Shown piece after piece: positions 21,585-33,598 of a DNA stretch of 64,000 nucleotides. The notes beneath the pieces were generated by a model. That model did not search any database and was not told the DNA's origin. It was given only the letters and a program-made list of their open reading frames with translations. The stretch comes from Arachis hypogaea (lineage: Eukaryota; Streptophyta; Magnoliopsida; Fabales; Fabaceae). Numbering within the stretch: position 1 is the stretch's first letter; every line of letters begins with the position of its first letter. The stretch lies in NCBI RefSeq assembly GCF_003086295.3, contig NC_092048.1, positions 107,214,276 to 107,278,275 of the forward strand, in the 5' to 3' direction. The translations under genes and the position numbers were made by a program.

Positions 21585-23880
21585 TGATGGAATATTTTCG
21601 CGGAGAAACGAATTTCTCCAAAACACCCAAATCTAACCGGCAAGTGCACCAGGTCGTATCAAGTAATAAAACTCACGGGAGTGAGGTCGATCCCACAGGG
21701 ATTGATGGATCAAGCAACTTTAGTGGGTGATTAGTTTAGTCAAGCTAACATTTGTGTGATAATTGATGCAGCAGAAAGTAAATGACAAGGAAAATTAAAG
21801 TGCAGAAAGTAAATTGGACAGTAACTTAAAGAACAAGGAAGTAAAATAGCAAGAATCTTAAATTGCATGAAAGTAAAGGAGACTGGGTGCAAGGAAATTA
21901 AATGAAAGCAGTAAATCAAAGCTTAGAACAATTGCAAGGAAATTAAAATTGCATGAAAAGTAAATTCAGATCACAGTGGCTCAAATGTAAAATGCAGAGG
22001 AACAAAAGTGTTGGAAAGTAAATTGGGAACAAGGAGATCAGAGAGCAAAGTGACTGTGCTTAATTTGCAGAAATTTAAAAGGATGTTAAAGATCTCAGGA
22101 GTGGATCCTTCCTTGATTCAACAAGAGAAAAGTTGCAGGGAATTAAAAAAAGATTGCAGAAGAAGTAAAGAGAAGTTGCAAATAGAGAATGAAAACAGAA
22201 TTCCTTCCAATCTCAATTCAAGATTCAAAACAGAAAATGAAATTCAGAGAGAGAGCTCTGTATTCCTAATGCTCCCTAGTGGAGCTCGCCCTTTTCTTCT
22301 CTCTATTCGGGCTTCCTTTCTAAAATGAGAATGATGCCTTATATAGGCATTTTTACAAAATAAAAATGAAATTCAAAACAAATTACAATTAAATGAAATT
22401 CCTATTTTATCTATCTCTTGTGCCTTTGAGTGATGACAATTGGGCCCTTGCTCTTGATGGAATTGGGTTGATAGAGGCCTTGGTTGATTGCTCTTGGAGT
22501 TTGGAGAAGAACCGAATTGAGCCGGGTTGGAATCATGAAAGCTTGAGTAAAAGTTGGAGTAAAAGTTAGGGGTCTAACTTTTGCTCCAACTTTTCACATC
22601 AGCACCCTTGTTTTGCTGATACCAACGTTGGGGCAAAAGTTAGGGGTCAAACTTTTGCTCCAACGTTGGCCCCCTTGTGTGCATGTGTGGGGTGCTACTT
22701 TGTCCTCTTGTCAACGTTGCCAATTTCATACCAAATATAGACTATTATATATGGTTGGAAAGCTCTGAATGTCAGCTTTCTAACCCAATTAAAATCACCT
22801 CAATTGGACATCTACAACTCAAGTTATGCTCCTTTGAAGAGGACAAGGTTGCTGGCTTTGGTGTGCAGGGTTTGAGGCGACGTTTGCCTCAAACGTGGTC
22901 GAAAACGCCAGTTCTGGAGGCTCAAACATATTGTCCACCCCATACTATTATACATTGTTGGAAAGCCCTGGATGTCTACTTTCCAATGCCGTTGGAAGCA
23001 CATCATTTGGAGCTCTACAGCTCGCGTTATACTCCGTCGAAAGTGCAGAGGTCAGTTGGCCTCACTGCAGGTTGCCACCATGTTCGTTTATGCATATTGC
23101 GGGACAGTTTTCTCCCTCAATTTTAGTGTCCACCATGCAGTGCCATATATGCTTGGAAAGCTCTCAATTCCTAATTTCCATTGCTTTTTGAATCACCTCC
23201 TTTGGAGCTCTGTAGCTCAAGTTATTCTTGTTGGAAGTATACCCCTTGCACACTCATGGCGCCAACGTTAGCCAAAAAGTTAGGGGCTAACGTTGGCGCA
23301 AACTTTTGCTAGCCCAGGGAGAGTTTTTCAGGCGCCAATGTTAGCCAAAAAGTTAGGGGCTAACGTTGGCGCAAACTTTTGGTGCATCCAGGGAGTGTTT
23401 TTCATGCCAAAAGTTAGCCAAAAAGTTAGGGGCTAACTTTTGGTCCAGCTTTTGCCCAAAAGTTAGCCAAAAAGTTAGGGGCTACCTTTTGCTCCAGCTT
23501 TTTGCTTCCTGGTTCATTTTCAATTAATCCAAAAGTTTGAGCTAAAGTTTGAGGCAAACTTTTGCTCAAACTTTTTGTCCTCTCTTCCTCCTAGCCATTC
23601 CTTCTTGCTTCAACCTTTCTCCAAGCTTTCTTCACCTATCATTAATCAACCAAGCACATCAAAGCTATGCTCAAAATCATGAGATATTCATTCTTTCATA
23701 ATATGTGACAATTATAGCATAAAACCTCATGAAATAGCATGAATTCATACATGGTTGATTAAATCAAAGGAAACATGAAAATCTACCCAATTGGCTTGCT
23801 TATGGCTCAAGAAAGTGCATAAAATCTATTGAAAACAAATGAAAAAGCATAGAAAAACATGACATGTTGGCATGTCATCA
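21585..23880 (-). mobile_element. Solo LTR D in RT of element A
   Basis: 2296 bp with TG...CA ends and a perfect ATCCC duplication (21580-21584 and 23881-23885). There is no PBS, PPT or gene, so the internal region was lost by LTR-LTR recombination. The ends (TGATGG... and ACATG..GGCATGTCATCA) resemble the LTRs of G, which sets the orientation as minus. It holds large stem-loop repeats of the AAAGTTAGGGGCTAACTTT theme (22560-22670 and 23255-23570) and three ~95 bp copies of the ATATAT/GGAAAG module (near 22735, 22940 and 23135). Confidence 0.93.
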
Positions 23881-23885
23881 ATCCC

Positions 23886-26560
23886 AAAGAAGATTGAATC
23901 CCACCATCTTAGAAGTTGTCAAAAAGGAAGTGACCAGACTATTGGAAGCAGGTATCATATATCCCATCTCAGACAGCAAATGGGTAAGCCCAGTACAAGT
24001 GGTGCCCAAGAAATCTGGAGTCACTACAGTGAAGAGTGAGCATGGAGAGCTCATAGCAACTAGAGTTCAGAATGCTTGGAGAGTCTGCATTGATTACAGG
24101 CATCTCAACTAAGCTACCCGTAAGGATCACTACCCACTTCCATTCATTGATCAAATGCTGGATCGCCTGTCAGGTAAGTTACATTATTGCTTTTTAGATG
24201 GTTACACAGGTTATTTCCAGATTCATATAGCTCCTGAGGATTAGGAAAAGACTACTTTTACATGTCCTTTTGGGACCTATGCTTATAAGAGAATGCCCTT
24301 TGGCTTGTGCAATGCACCAGCTACCTTCCAAAGGTGCATGATGAGTCTTTTCTCTGACCTTATTGAGGACTGTATAGAAGTTTTTATGGACGATTTTAGC
24401 ATTTACGGTGATTCTTTTAGCTTTTGCTTAGATGGATTAACTCGAGTATTAGATAGATGTATTAATACAAATCTTGTATTGAATTTCAAAAAATGCCACT
24501 TTATGGTAAAACAAGGGATTGTATTAGGACATGTGGTATCTAATAATGGCATTTTTGTAGACCCAGCAAAGGTGAATGTTATTTCTAGTTTACCTTACCC
24601 CTCTTCTGTGAGGGAAGTCCGTTCGTTCCTTGGCCATGCAGGTTTCTACAGGAGATTTATTAAGGACTTTAGTAAGGTGGCACTTCCCTTATCCAGATTA
24701 CTGTAGAAGGATATTGAGTTCGAGTTCAGTGAGGATTACAAACAAGCGTTTGATAAGCTGAAGACTGCTCTAACTCAAGCCCCAATTGTGAGAGGACCAG
24801 ACTGGAATCAGCCATTTGAAATCATATGCGATGCTTCCAACCATGCAGTAGGAGCAGCGCTGGCTCAGCGTGAAGGTAAGGATCCTTTTGTTATTACCTA
24901 TGCGTCTAAGACTTTAGACACTGCCCAGTCCAATCATACTACTACTGAGAAAGAGCTTCTTGCTATTGTTTTTGCTCTGGATAAATTCCGAGCTTATTTA
25001 CTTGGTACTAGAGTAGTAGTGTATTCGGACCATGCAGCTCTAAAGTATCTATTAGCTAAAAAGGAATCCAAACCAAGACTTATACATTGGATACTGCTGT
25101 TACAAGAATTTGATTTAGAAATAAAGGATAGGAGTGGTAATCAAAATTTAGTAGCAGACTACTTGAGTCGCCTTGAACATATTAAGGATGATTCTACTCT
25201 TATAGATGATAATTTTCCTTTTGATAACCTGCAAGCAGTATCTGAGGTAATCCCTTGGTATGCACCTGTTGCTAATTATTTAGTTAGCCGCACATTTCCT
25301 CCACATTTTTCTAAACATCAAAGAGACAAGCTGAAAAGCGAGTCTAAATATTATATATGGGATGACCCATATTTATGGAGATGTAGCGCTGACCAGATAA
25401 TTAGACGTTGTGTGCCTCAATCAGAATTCCAGTCCATTCTAGAGGCCTGTCACTCATCTGAGAGTGGAAGACATTTTGGCCCTCAAAGAACAGCTAGAAA
25501 GATCTTAGACTGCGAATTCTGGTGGCCTACTCTTTTTAGAGACGCTGCTGAGTTTCGTAAATCTTGCCCCCCATGCAAGAAATTTGGTAATATATCCAGG
25601 AGGGATGAGATGCCTCAACAATATATGCTCTTCTGTGAAATTTTTGATGTTTGGGGCATTGACTTCATGGGTCCATTTCCAAATTCTAATGGATATTTTT
25701 ATATATTGTTAGCTGTGGATTATGTTTCCAAATGGGTGGAAGCAATTCCTACCCGCACTGATGATGCTAACACTGTTGTTTCCTTTGTGAGAAACCATAT
25801 TATATGTCGCTTTGGATCACCACGAGCGATCGTGAGCGATCAAGGCACCCATTTTTGTAACAGGAGACTAACAGGATTGATGAAGAAGCATGGGATAATC
25901 CATAAAGTTACAACCGCTTACCATCCCCAAACTAATGGGCAAGCCGAGGTGTCAAATAGAGAAATTAAGCGTATCTTGCAAAAGATAGTAAAGCCTCATA
26001 GAAAAGACTGGAGCACCAGGCTACAAGATGCACTGTGGGCATATAGAACAGCATACAAGACACCCATTGGGATGAGTCCCTTCCGCTTGGTTTATGGAAA
26101 AGCTTGTCATCTCTCAGTTAAAATAGAACACAGAGCCTTCTGGGCAGTTAAGGAGTGCAACATAGGAATTGAGAACGCCGGAGCTAAAAGGAAGTTGCAA
26201 CTGCAGGAACTGGAGAACCTTCGCCTAGAAGCTTATGAGAACTCCAGAATTTACAAGGAAAAGATGAAAGATGTACATGATCAAAACATCAAGAAGAAAG
26301 AGTTCCAACCTGGAGATTTTGTCCTCCTTTACAAATCTCGACTAAGGCTCATGCCCGGTAAGTTGAGATCAAAATGGGAAGGTCCATACAGAGTAGAGAA
26401 GGCTGAACCGTACGGAGTTTATCACCTAAGCCATCCTTCAAGCTCTGAACTTATTAAGGTTAATGGACAACGCCTGAAGCTGTACCATGGTGAAAAGGTG
26501 CAGAAAAATAAGGAGCTTGAGATCTTCCGCCTGGAAGATCCCCACATAGTAGCAGATTGA
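23886..26560 (+). pseudogene. Element A pol: RT, RNase H, integrase
   Basis: One register throughout, with three nonsense codons at 24110 (TAA), 24242 (TAG) and 24704 (TAG); after these, 24707-26560 is fully open. RT motifs: [16 protein letters not shown] (24293) and FMDDFSIYGDSF (about 24385). RNase [13 protein letters not shown] (about 24830), [18 protein letters not shown]. Integrase: zinc finger with [10 protein letters not shown] and CPPC, core D in [10 protein letters not shown] (about 25655), D in SDQGTHF (about 25837), E in [14 protein letters not shown] (about 25935), and C-terminal [17 protein letters not shown]. Integrase inserts the cDNA; here the integrase and RNase H part is intact but the RT part is not. 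Confidence 0.92.
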
Positions 26561-26739
26561 GCTAGTGGAGCGTCCAACTTACGGACGTTAAAGCAAAGTG
26601 CTTGGTGGGAGACAACCCACTGCGGTATGATCGTTCTTTTCTTCACTTTTAGTTTTTCTTCTTTCATAACTCTTCTCTTTATTAGTGCTTTTGTGCTCTT
26701 TCATTTACACGTCTTTATATTTCAAAAAAAAAAATTTTG

Positions 26740-27235
26740 CCACGCGACGCGATCGCATCAGCGACGCGTCCGCGTCGCAGAGGGGGTGGAAAAAAAATAA
26801 ATGAACAGAGAGTCCGGCTGGAGCATGGCTGGAGGCGTGCCAATGGCACAAATCGACCCACGCAACCGCGTGCCCCACGCGGCCACGTGCTCTGAGTTTA
26901 TGAAGTAAAAGGGTGCACAGTAACATTCTGTGCGAGAGTGATGCTAGATTGGTGCTGGAAGCACAATCCTTGTCACGCGATCGCATCGTCGATGCCACCG
27001 CGTCACCCATTTTATAACGCACACTCATGCGATCGTGTGACCCACGCGATCGCGTCACCCAATTTTGGCAATTACAATAAATTGAACAGAGAGTTGTGCT
27101 AGAGCGAGGCTGCACTCGCGCCAGCAGCGTATCACGAGTCACGCGACCGCGTGACCGACGCAATCGCGTCCCCTTACCTGACGCGCACCCACGCGAACGC
27201 GTGCCCCACGCGGCCGTGTCGCATGCGCCGCACAG
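26740..27235. repeat. GC-rich CACGCGACCGCGTG repeat block of element A
   Basis: In AT-rich surroundings this block has about a dozen near-palindromic units such as CACGCGACCGCGTG, CACGCGATCGCGTC and CACGCGAACGCGTG. It stands between integrase and the 3' ORF, the same position as the GGCGTT palindromes of B, C and I. Related units lie in the LTR of A (about 5335-5515 and 31040-31220). A frame crossing it on the minus strand is a by-product. Confidence 0.8.
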
Positions 27236-28009
27236 CTCAACCTAAAATTACCACATATCTTATCTTCCTCTCCCCCAAATCCTAATTTTTCTTTTCCCTC
27301 CTTATTTCTTCCTTCCCCCTTCCCCCTTCTATCTCACCCCTCACTCTCTATCTCTCTCACTACCATTAACAAGGTTTTACTTTCTTCTTCCTTCTTCTCT
27401 TTTCCATCATTCTTATTATATTATATATATTTTTATTTTCTTTTTCTTTTCTCTTTCTTTTCATTTTTTTCTTTCCCTTTTTACATGGTGCTAGAAACTT
27501 TTTTTTCTTTGAGTCATTATCCCTCATTATATGCTTGTGACTTGTTACAATTTATTTGACAATTATTATTTTTAAGGGATTGCTTGCATGTTCAATTTCA
27601 TACTTTTTATATCTTACTTACCATGCATGCCATGTGTTTGTGAAAAAGCCTATATAGCCCTATGCACTTTTCTACATTACTTTACTCTACTATTCAATGC
27701 TTGCTTTTCACAAATTCTCCTTATTATTTTATTAATTGAATTCAATTGTCAATACAAACATGATGGTTTGTTACGAAGTAATGCTTGGTCTATGCTACTC
27801 ATGCCCTTTGCCAGCATCCCAATAAACACCTTGCATTCACTTGTTTTTATCTGTACTAGCTATTTTACATTTATGGCTTTTCATATGTACTCGAGAGCAT
27901 GTGTTAATGTCATCTACATTTTACTGTGCATCATTAACCCTCTTTTCCGTTTCCTTCCTTGTTGTATATCTCTTTGAATTTAATTTACTTTCTCTTCCCT
28001 TCTTTCAGG
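27236..28009 (+). other. Element A spacer before the 3' ORF, possible intron
   Basis: Pyrimidine-rich, then T-rich and AT-rich. It ends in a classic acceptor-like tract (TTCTCTTCCCTTCTTTCAG, ending at 28008) two bases before the 3' ORF ATG at 28010. A donor-like AACAAG/GTTTTAC lies near 27372. Short hydrophobic frames here (27588-27977) look like translated AT-rich intron rather than genes. Confidence 0.5.
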
Positions 28010-29263
28010 ATGGCCACCAAGAAAGGAAAGGAGAAAGCAACTTCCAAACCACCAGCAAGAAGAGGAACTAAAAGAGTATTAGTGGCAGAGACTTCTTCCA
28101 CCGCAGTCAAGCCCTCAACAAAATGAGTTAAGAGGATAATAAAGGTTGACGAAAAGGAGAAAGCCTTTCCAGCAAAGGACCCTGCGCGATTTTCCAATCG
28201 CTACTGTGAGCAGATGTTCCCTATCCTGGCAGAAAGGAACTATAACAATAAATACCTTCTTATCCTCCCGTCCAATATTGCCACCTTTGTTGAGCCGCAA
28301 ATTGAGCGAAGACAATGGGATTTCCTACGGAGACAGCCAAGGCAGGTCAATCTTTCTTGGGTAGTTGAGTTCTACTCCAACTTCTACATACCGACCCTGC
28401 AGTCTGTTTATGTCCAGCAGAAGCAAGTCCCCATCACAGAAGAGGCCATTCAGCAAGCTCTGAGTCTTCCCCCTATTCCAGCAGGAATGGACGCTTTTCA
28501 AGAAGCCACCCTTCAGCGCCAGAGATACCAATTTGACTGGGACTCCGTTCTCGGAGTCATCGCCTTACCTGGCAGCCATTGGATCTATGGATACCACCGT
28601 ACCCGCCCTAAGGGAATCTTGGCTTCAGCACTTACCTTGGAGGCTCACGTATGGGCGCAGATCATGTCCCATTACGTCTTTCCGAGCACTCATGAGTCCT
28701 CCTTCACTGCGGACATGGCTGTTCTACTATGGTGCATCCTTACAGACCAACCTCTGAATCTCTCAAGACATATCCGAAATGCTATGGAACACGTACAAAT
28801 TGTGGGCAACTTACCTTTCCCTGCCTTGGTCTCAGATCTTGTCTCAGTAGCCGGAGTCTCCTACAAAACTGGGGACACCAAAGCCGTGCTTCCACGGGAT
28901 GATCAGTATGTCCCTAACGTGAAATACCTCAGACTCTCAGCAGCCACTACAAGCCTTCCTACTGCTCCAGTTGAAGATAATCCTTCTTCAACATCACAAG
29001 CATCTACAACTGAGAAATTGCTCCAACAGATAATCGAACGGTTGGATCGGCAAGAACAGAAAGCAAAGATGAGAGAGCGCCGTAACGAGTGCCAATTCAA
29101 ACACCTCAAGGAACTACTCAAGGGACACTTTAGAGACTCAGACACCCCGGACTCCACTTCCTTTACCAGCACAGGGAGCCATGACGGCCCCGACTGTGGA
29201 GATACTGCTACCAGCCCACCCCTGTTCCTGACAGATGGCACCGTGGACGATGCAAAGCCTTAA
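28010..29263 (+). pseudogene. Element A 3' ORF (Athila-type), one nonsense codon
   Basis: The start ATG at 28010 (MATKKGKEKAT, lysine-rich) opens a 417-codon frame interrupted only by TGA at 28124, probably an Arg CGA changed at CpG. The rest contains NRYCEQMFP, VEFYSNFY, PGSHWIYGY and a C-terminal coiled-coil-like segment (LLQQIIERLDRQEQKAK), ending FLTDGTVDDAKP. It is the counterpart of the 3' ORFs of B, C and I with low similarity except for the VxEFYxN motif. Function is unknown; it is known in Athila elements as the ORF after pol. The acceptor-like site just before the ATG suggests expression from a spliced RNA. Confidence 0.82.
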
Positions 29264-30736
29264 GTGTGGGGAGGTCGGTCAGTACCTGACTTCCGGAGGT
29301 AATTTCTCTTCTCTAGCACCAATAATTAGGATATTTTAGTTAGATTTTCTTTCCTTTATAGAATAGAATAAATTGCATAGGTTAGGATAGTTGCATGCAT
29401 GTTCTACTTGATTGAAAAGACAATAAGTTTCTTTTAAAAATCTATCTTTGGAACAAAAATTTCACTAATTTTTCAAATATTCTTATGATAAATTTGCTTG
29501 AGTTGTATTTGGAACATGATATTTGAGTTAAAGAACACACAACCTGTGAAAGATTTGAGCCTTTATGAATAGTTACATTATTTAACCATAATTATTTCAT
29601 TCTTGTGTGTTTACTTCTCTATGATTGTAATCTATATTTTGTTTTATCTTATATGTCCAATAGTTATTATATTTGCATGCTTGCACATGATTGAGGCCAT
29701 TATTTGTTTAAACTCACTCATCCAAATTAAGCCTACCCTTTTCAATTACCTTTGTTAACCACTTTGAGCCTTTAATTCCCATTTGTTCGATATTTTACCA
29801 CATTACTAACCTTAAACCGAAAAACAATTGTATATCCCAATTTGAATCTTTGGTTAGCTTAAGATAAAATTGTGTGTGCTAGTTAAGTATGGGAAATTGT
29901 GGGAACAAAAGTTGTTAAGGGAATGTGTCATAAAAATTTAAGGGGAATTTGGATACCTACTCATGTGAAATTATAAGAATGAAAAATCTATGTGCATTGA
30001 TAAGCTTTATTTATCTTTAAAAAAAAAAGAAGAAAAGAAAAAAAAATATGAAAAATCAATAAATAAGGGGACAAAATTACCCCAATGTTAAATTCAGAAT
30101 TCAAAGATCAGTGTACATATAATAGAACCAAAATATAAGTTGATACATGAGTATGGATTGAAAAAGGGAATTCTGGGTAGCTAGGTATGAACTTTAAAGA
30201 TGACATTAAGTGTATACAAGTTATGTTAGAGCTTGGGTTAATTAAAGATTCAATTTATTAGCTCACTTGACCAAATATACACCCCTGCCTATACCTTATC
30301 CCCATTACAACCTTGAAAAGACCTCATGATGTTTGCATTGGTATATTAACTATTGTTGATTGGTTAGGAGAAGAACAAAAGTTAAAAAGCATGATTAGAG
30401 AAGGATAGAGTGACCACCCTATACACTAGAGATTAGAGCGTACATACATTATCGGTGAGGGTTCAATGCTTGAATTTTCATGTTCCCTGCTTTCACAAGC
30501 TATCTTCTTGCACTTTTATCTGTTTTATTTTGTAATGATAAAATTAGTGGAATTTGATTTGTAATTGTTTTAAAGAGCTTATTTACTTTTGATCAAGTGG
30601 ACAAGAATCATATAGTTGCATTTATTTATATATATAGGTTTGCATTGCATTTCATGAGTTTCTACATGTTCATACTTATTTCCTTATCTCCTTCAATTAA
30701 GCATGAGGACATGCTAATGTTTAAGTGCGGGGAGGT
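29264..30736 (+). other. Element A 3'UTR and polypurine tract
   Basis: Non-coding. TTAAGTGTGGGGAGGTC stands just after the 3' ORF and TTTAAGTGCGGGGAGGT (30720-30736) just before the 3' LTR; the second is the PPT, the first a near copy. A hairpin GCATG-AGGA-CATGC at 30701-30714 precedes the PPT. The 3'UTR is clearly homologous to 44783-45662 (minus strand). Confidence 0.8.
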
Positions 30737-32061
30737 TGATGAACCACTATTTTATGATTTATATTGTGTTTAATTGTGTGGTTTTATCATGATCCTTACA
30801 CACTTATTCATTAAATTAGCATGTATTTAGATTTCCTTCCTGAATTTATTACATGTTTGAAAACTGCTTCCTAGAGACTTTAATTATTTATTTTTAATTC
30901 TCCTCTATTTCACTCGATGTCGTGATCTGTGTGTTAAGTGTTTCAGACTTTATAGGGCATGAATGAGTTGGAGATTGGAAAGGAAGCTAGCAAAAACGGA
31001 AGAAACACAAGAATTTGAGAAGATAACCAGCGAGAAGTGGCGCGGTCGCATGGCTCACGCGACCGTGCTAAGGAGAGCAAATCGCAGTGACGCGGCCGCA
31101 TGGCTCACGCGGCCACGCGGATTGGAAAAGCTCTGGCGACACGGTAGCGTGGACGACGCGAACGCGTGGCGAGGAAAAGCGCGAATGACGTGTCCGCATG
31201 GATGACGCGATCGCGTGACATGTGCGATCTGCATAATCTGCAGAATTCGTTGGGGGCGATTTTGGACCCTATTTCGACCCAGTTTTTGGCCCGGAACAGC
31301 AGACTAGAGTCAGAGAACATGCAAAAACAAATAACACATTCATTCAGAGACAGTTTTAGATCTAGTTTTACTCTCTTAGGGTTTTCTCTCTAGGTTTTAG
31401 AATTTTAATTTTCAATTGGTCTTAGCATTGGAACATTGAGAAGAGTTATTTCCTCATCAAGACTTCGTCATTCTAGTTCGTTTTCTCAACTTGGTTTCAT
31501 TCTTCTATGTCCTTTGCTTTGTTCAATTTTGTCATTCAGATACTTTTATGATTATTTAATGCAAGGATTATTTCTTTTTAATTCAATTTCAATTCCAATA
31601 ATCATGTCTTCTTTTAATTCCCTTTTATGTGCTATGAATTTATTATTTACAATGTGTGAGTAGTTTCTTTACTTGATGGGGAGTTGATTAAAAGGAACTC
31701 TTGAGTTGGAAGGATTGAAAGAAAAATTTGTAATTTGGTTAAATGTTGGATTGCTATCCTGTCACCAACACCAATCCCTTTGAACTAAGTGGGTTGCAAC
31801 TTGTGAACAGATCTGGCATTCCAACTTGTTTGACTTTCCCTTACCTAGTAAAGGATAACCAAATAGAACAACCATTAATTATAAATCAATCTTACAATCA
31901 TTCCGTCAATAGTAGAATTTCCAACCAATCAACTCCCAGTCAAGGCTTTTATTCATATTAATTAAATTTCCTCAATTTAAATTCCAATTTACTTAACTCA
32001 ACTTCTTTGAACATCTGATTAATAAGATAGCACACTTTTCTGTAACTCGTTGGGAGACGAC
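30737..32061 (+). repeat. Element A 3' LTR, first segment
   Basis: Homologous to the 5' LTR from its first base (TGATGAACC), with few substitutions and no net indel. It ends at the ACGAC duplication of element C (32057-32061). Confidence 0.93.
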
Positions 32062-33598
32062 TAGTGCACGAATTGTAAATCACACTTTTTACAACTCGTA
32101 CCACTAACCAGCAAGTGCACTGGGTCGTCCAAGTAATACCTTACGTGAGTAAGGGTCGATCCCACGGAGATTGTTGGCTTGAAGCAATCTATGGTTATCT
32201 TGTAACTCTTAGTCAGGAAAACAATAAAATAATTCACTTATCAATTTGATTGCGAGGAATAAAAGGGGCAAAACACAAATTATACTTGTATGCACTGATG
32301 GAGAATATGTTGGAGTTTTGGAGATGCTTTGTCTTCTGGAATTCTGCTTTCCTCTGTTTTCTAATTCATGCACGCACGTCCTCCTATGGCAAACTGTGTG
32401 TTGGTGGATCACCGTTGTCAATGGCTACCATCTATCCTTCCAGTGATAAGGGTCCAAATGCGCTCTCACCGTACGGCTAATCATCTGCAGGTTCTCAATC
32501 ATACCAGAATAGGATTTACTATCCTTTTGCGTCCGTCACTACGCCCAGCACTCTCGAGTTTGAAGCTCGTCACAGTCATTCAATCCCTGAATCCTACTCG
32601 AAATACCACAGACAAGGTTTAGACTTTCCAGATTCTCTTGAATGCTGCCATCAATCTAGCTTATACCACGAGGATTCTGATTAAGAGATCCAAGAGATAT
32701 TCATTCATTCTATAGTGGAACGAAAGTGGTTGTCAGGCACGCATTCATGGGGGAATGATGATGATTGTCACGTTCATCATATTCACATTGAAGTGCGAAT
32801 GGATATCTTAGATAAGAACACGCATGTTTGAATGGAAAACAGAATTACTTGCATTAATTCATTGAGACACAGCAGAGCTCCTCACTCACAACAATGGAGT
32901 TTAGAGACTCATGCCGTCAAAAGGTACAAAGTTCCGATCTAAAATGTCATGAGATGCGAAAATAAACCTCTAAAAGTTGTTTAAATACTAAACTAGTAAC
33001 CTAGGTTAACAGAAAATGAACAAACTATGATAGATGGTGCAAAAATCCACTTCTGGGGCCCACTTGGTGTGTGCTGGGGCTGAGACTTAAGCTAATCACG
33101 TGCATAGGGCTGTTTTGGGCGTTCAACGCCAGCTTTGGATCCAATTCTGGCGTTGAACTCCAACTCCTAACTTGTTTCTGGCGCTGGACGCCAGACAGCA
33201 GCATGGAACTGGCGTTGAACGCCAGTTTATGTCATCTATCCTTGAGCAAAGTATAGACTATTATATATTGCTGGAAAGCTCTGGATGTCTACTTTCCAAC
33301 GCAATTTGAAGCGTGCCACTTGGAGTTCTGTAGCACCAGAAAATCTACTTTGGGTGCAGGGAGGTCAGAACCCAACAGCATCAGCAGTCCTTTTTCAGCC
33401 TGAATCAGATTTTTGCTCAACTCCCTCGATTTCAGCCAGAAAATACCTGAAATCACAGAAAAACACACAAACTCATAGTAAAGTCCAGAAATATGAATTT
33501 TGCCTAAAAGCTACTGAAAATAAACTAAAAACTAACTAAAACACACTAAAAACTATATGAAATTAACCCCAAAAAGCGTATAAAATATCCGCTCATCA
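32062..33598 (-). repeat. Element C 3' LTR
   Basis: Contains four palindromes centred near 33124, 33155, 33186 and 33218, the ATATAT/GGAAAG module (about 33255-33340), and a TATTTAAAC box on the minus strand near 32980. Starts TGATGAGCGGATA on the minus strand at 33598. Confidence 0.93.

Noticed and set aside
27588..27977. Hydrophobic 129-codon plus-strand frame, possible membrane protein
   Set aside because: T-rich AT-biased DNA gives Phe/Leu/Ile-rich frames; it lies in a probable intron and has no support.
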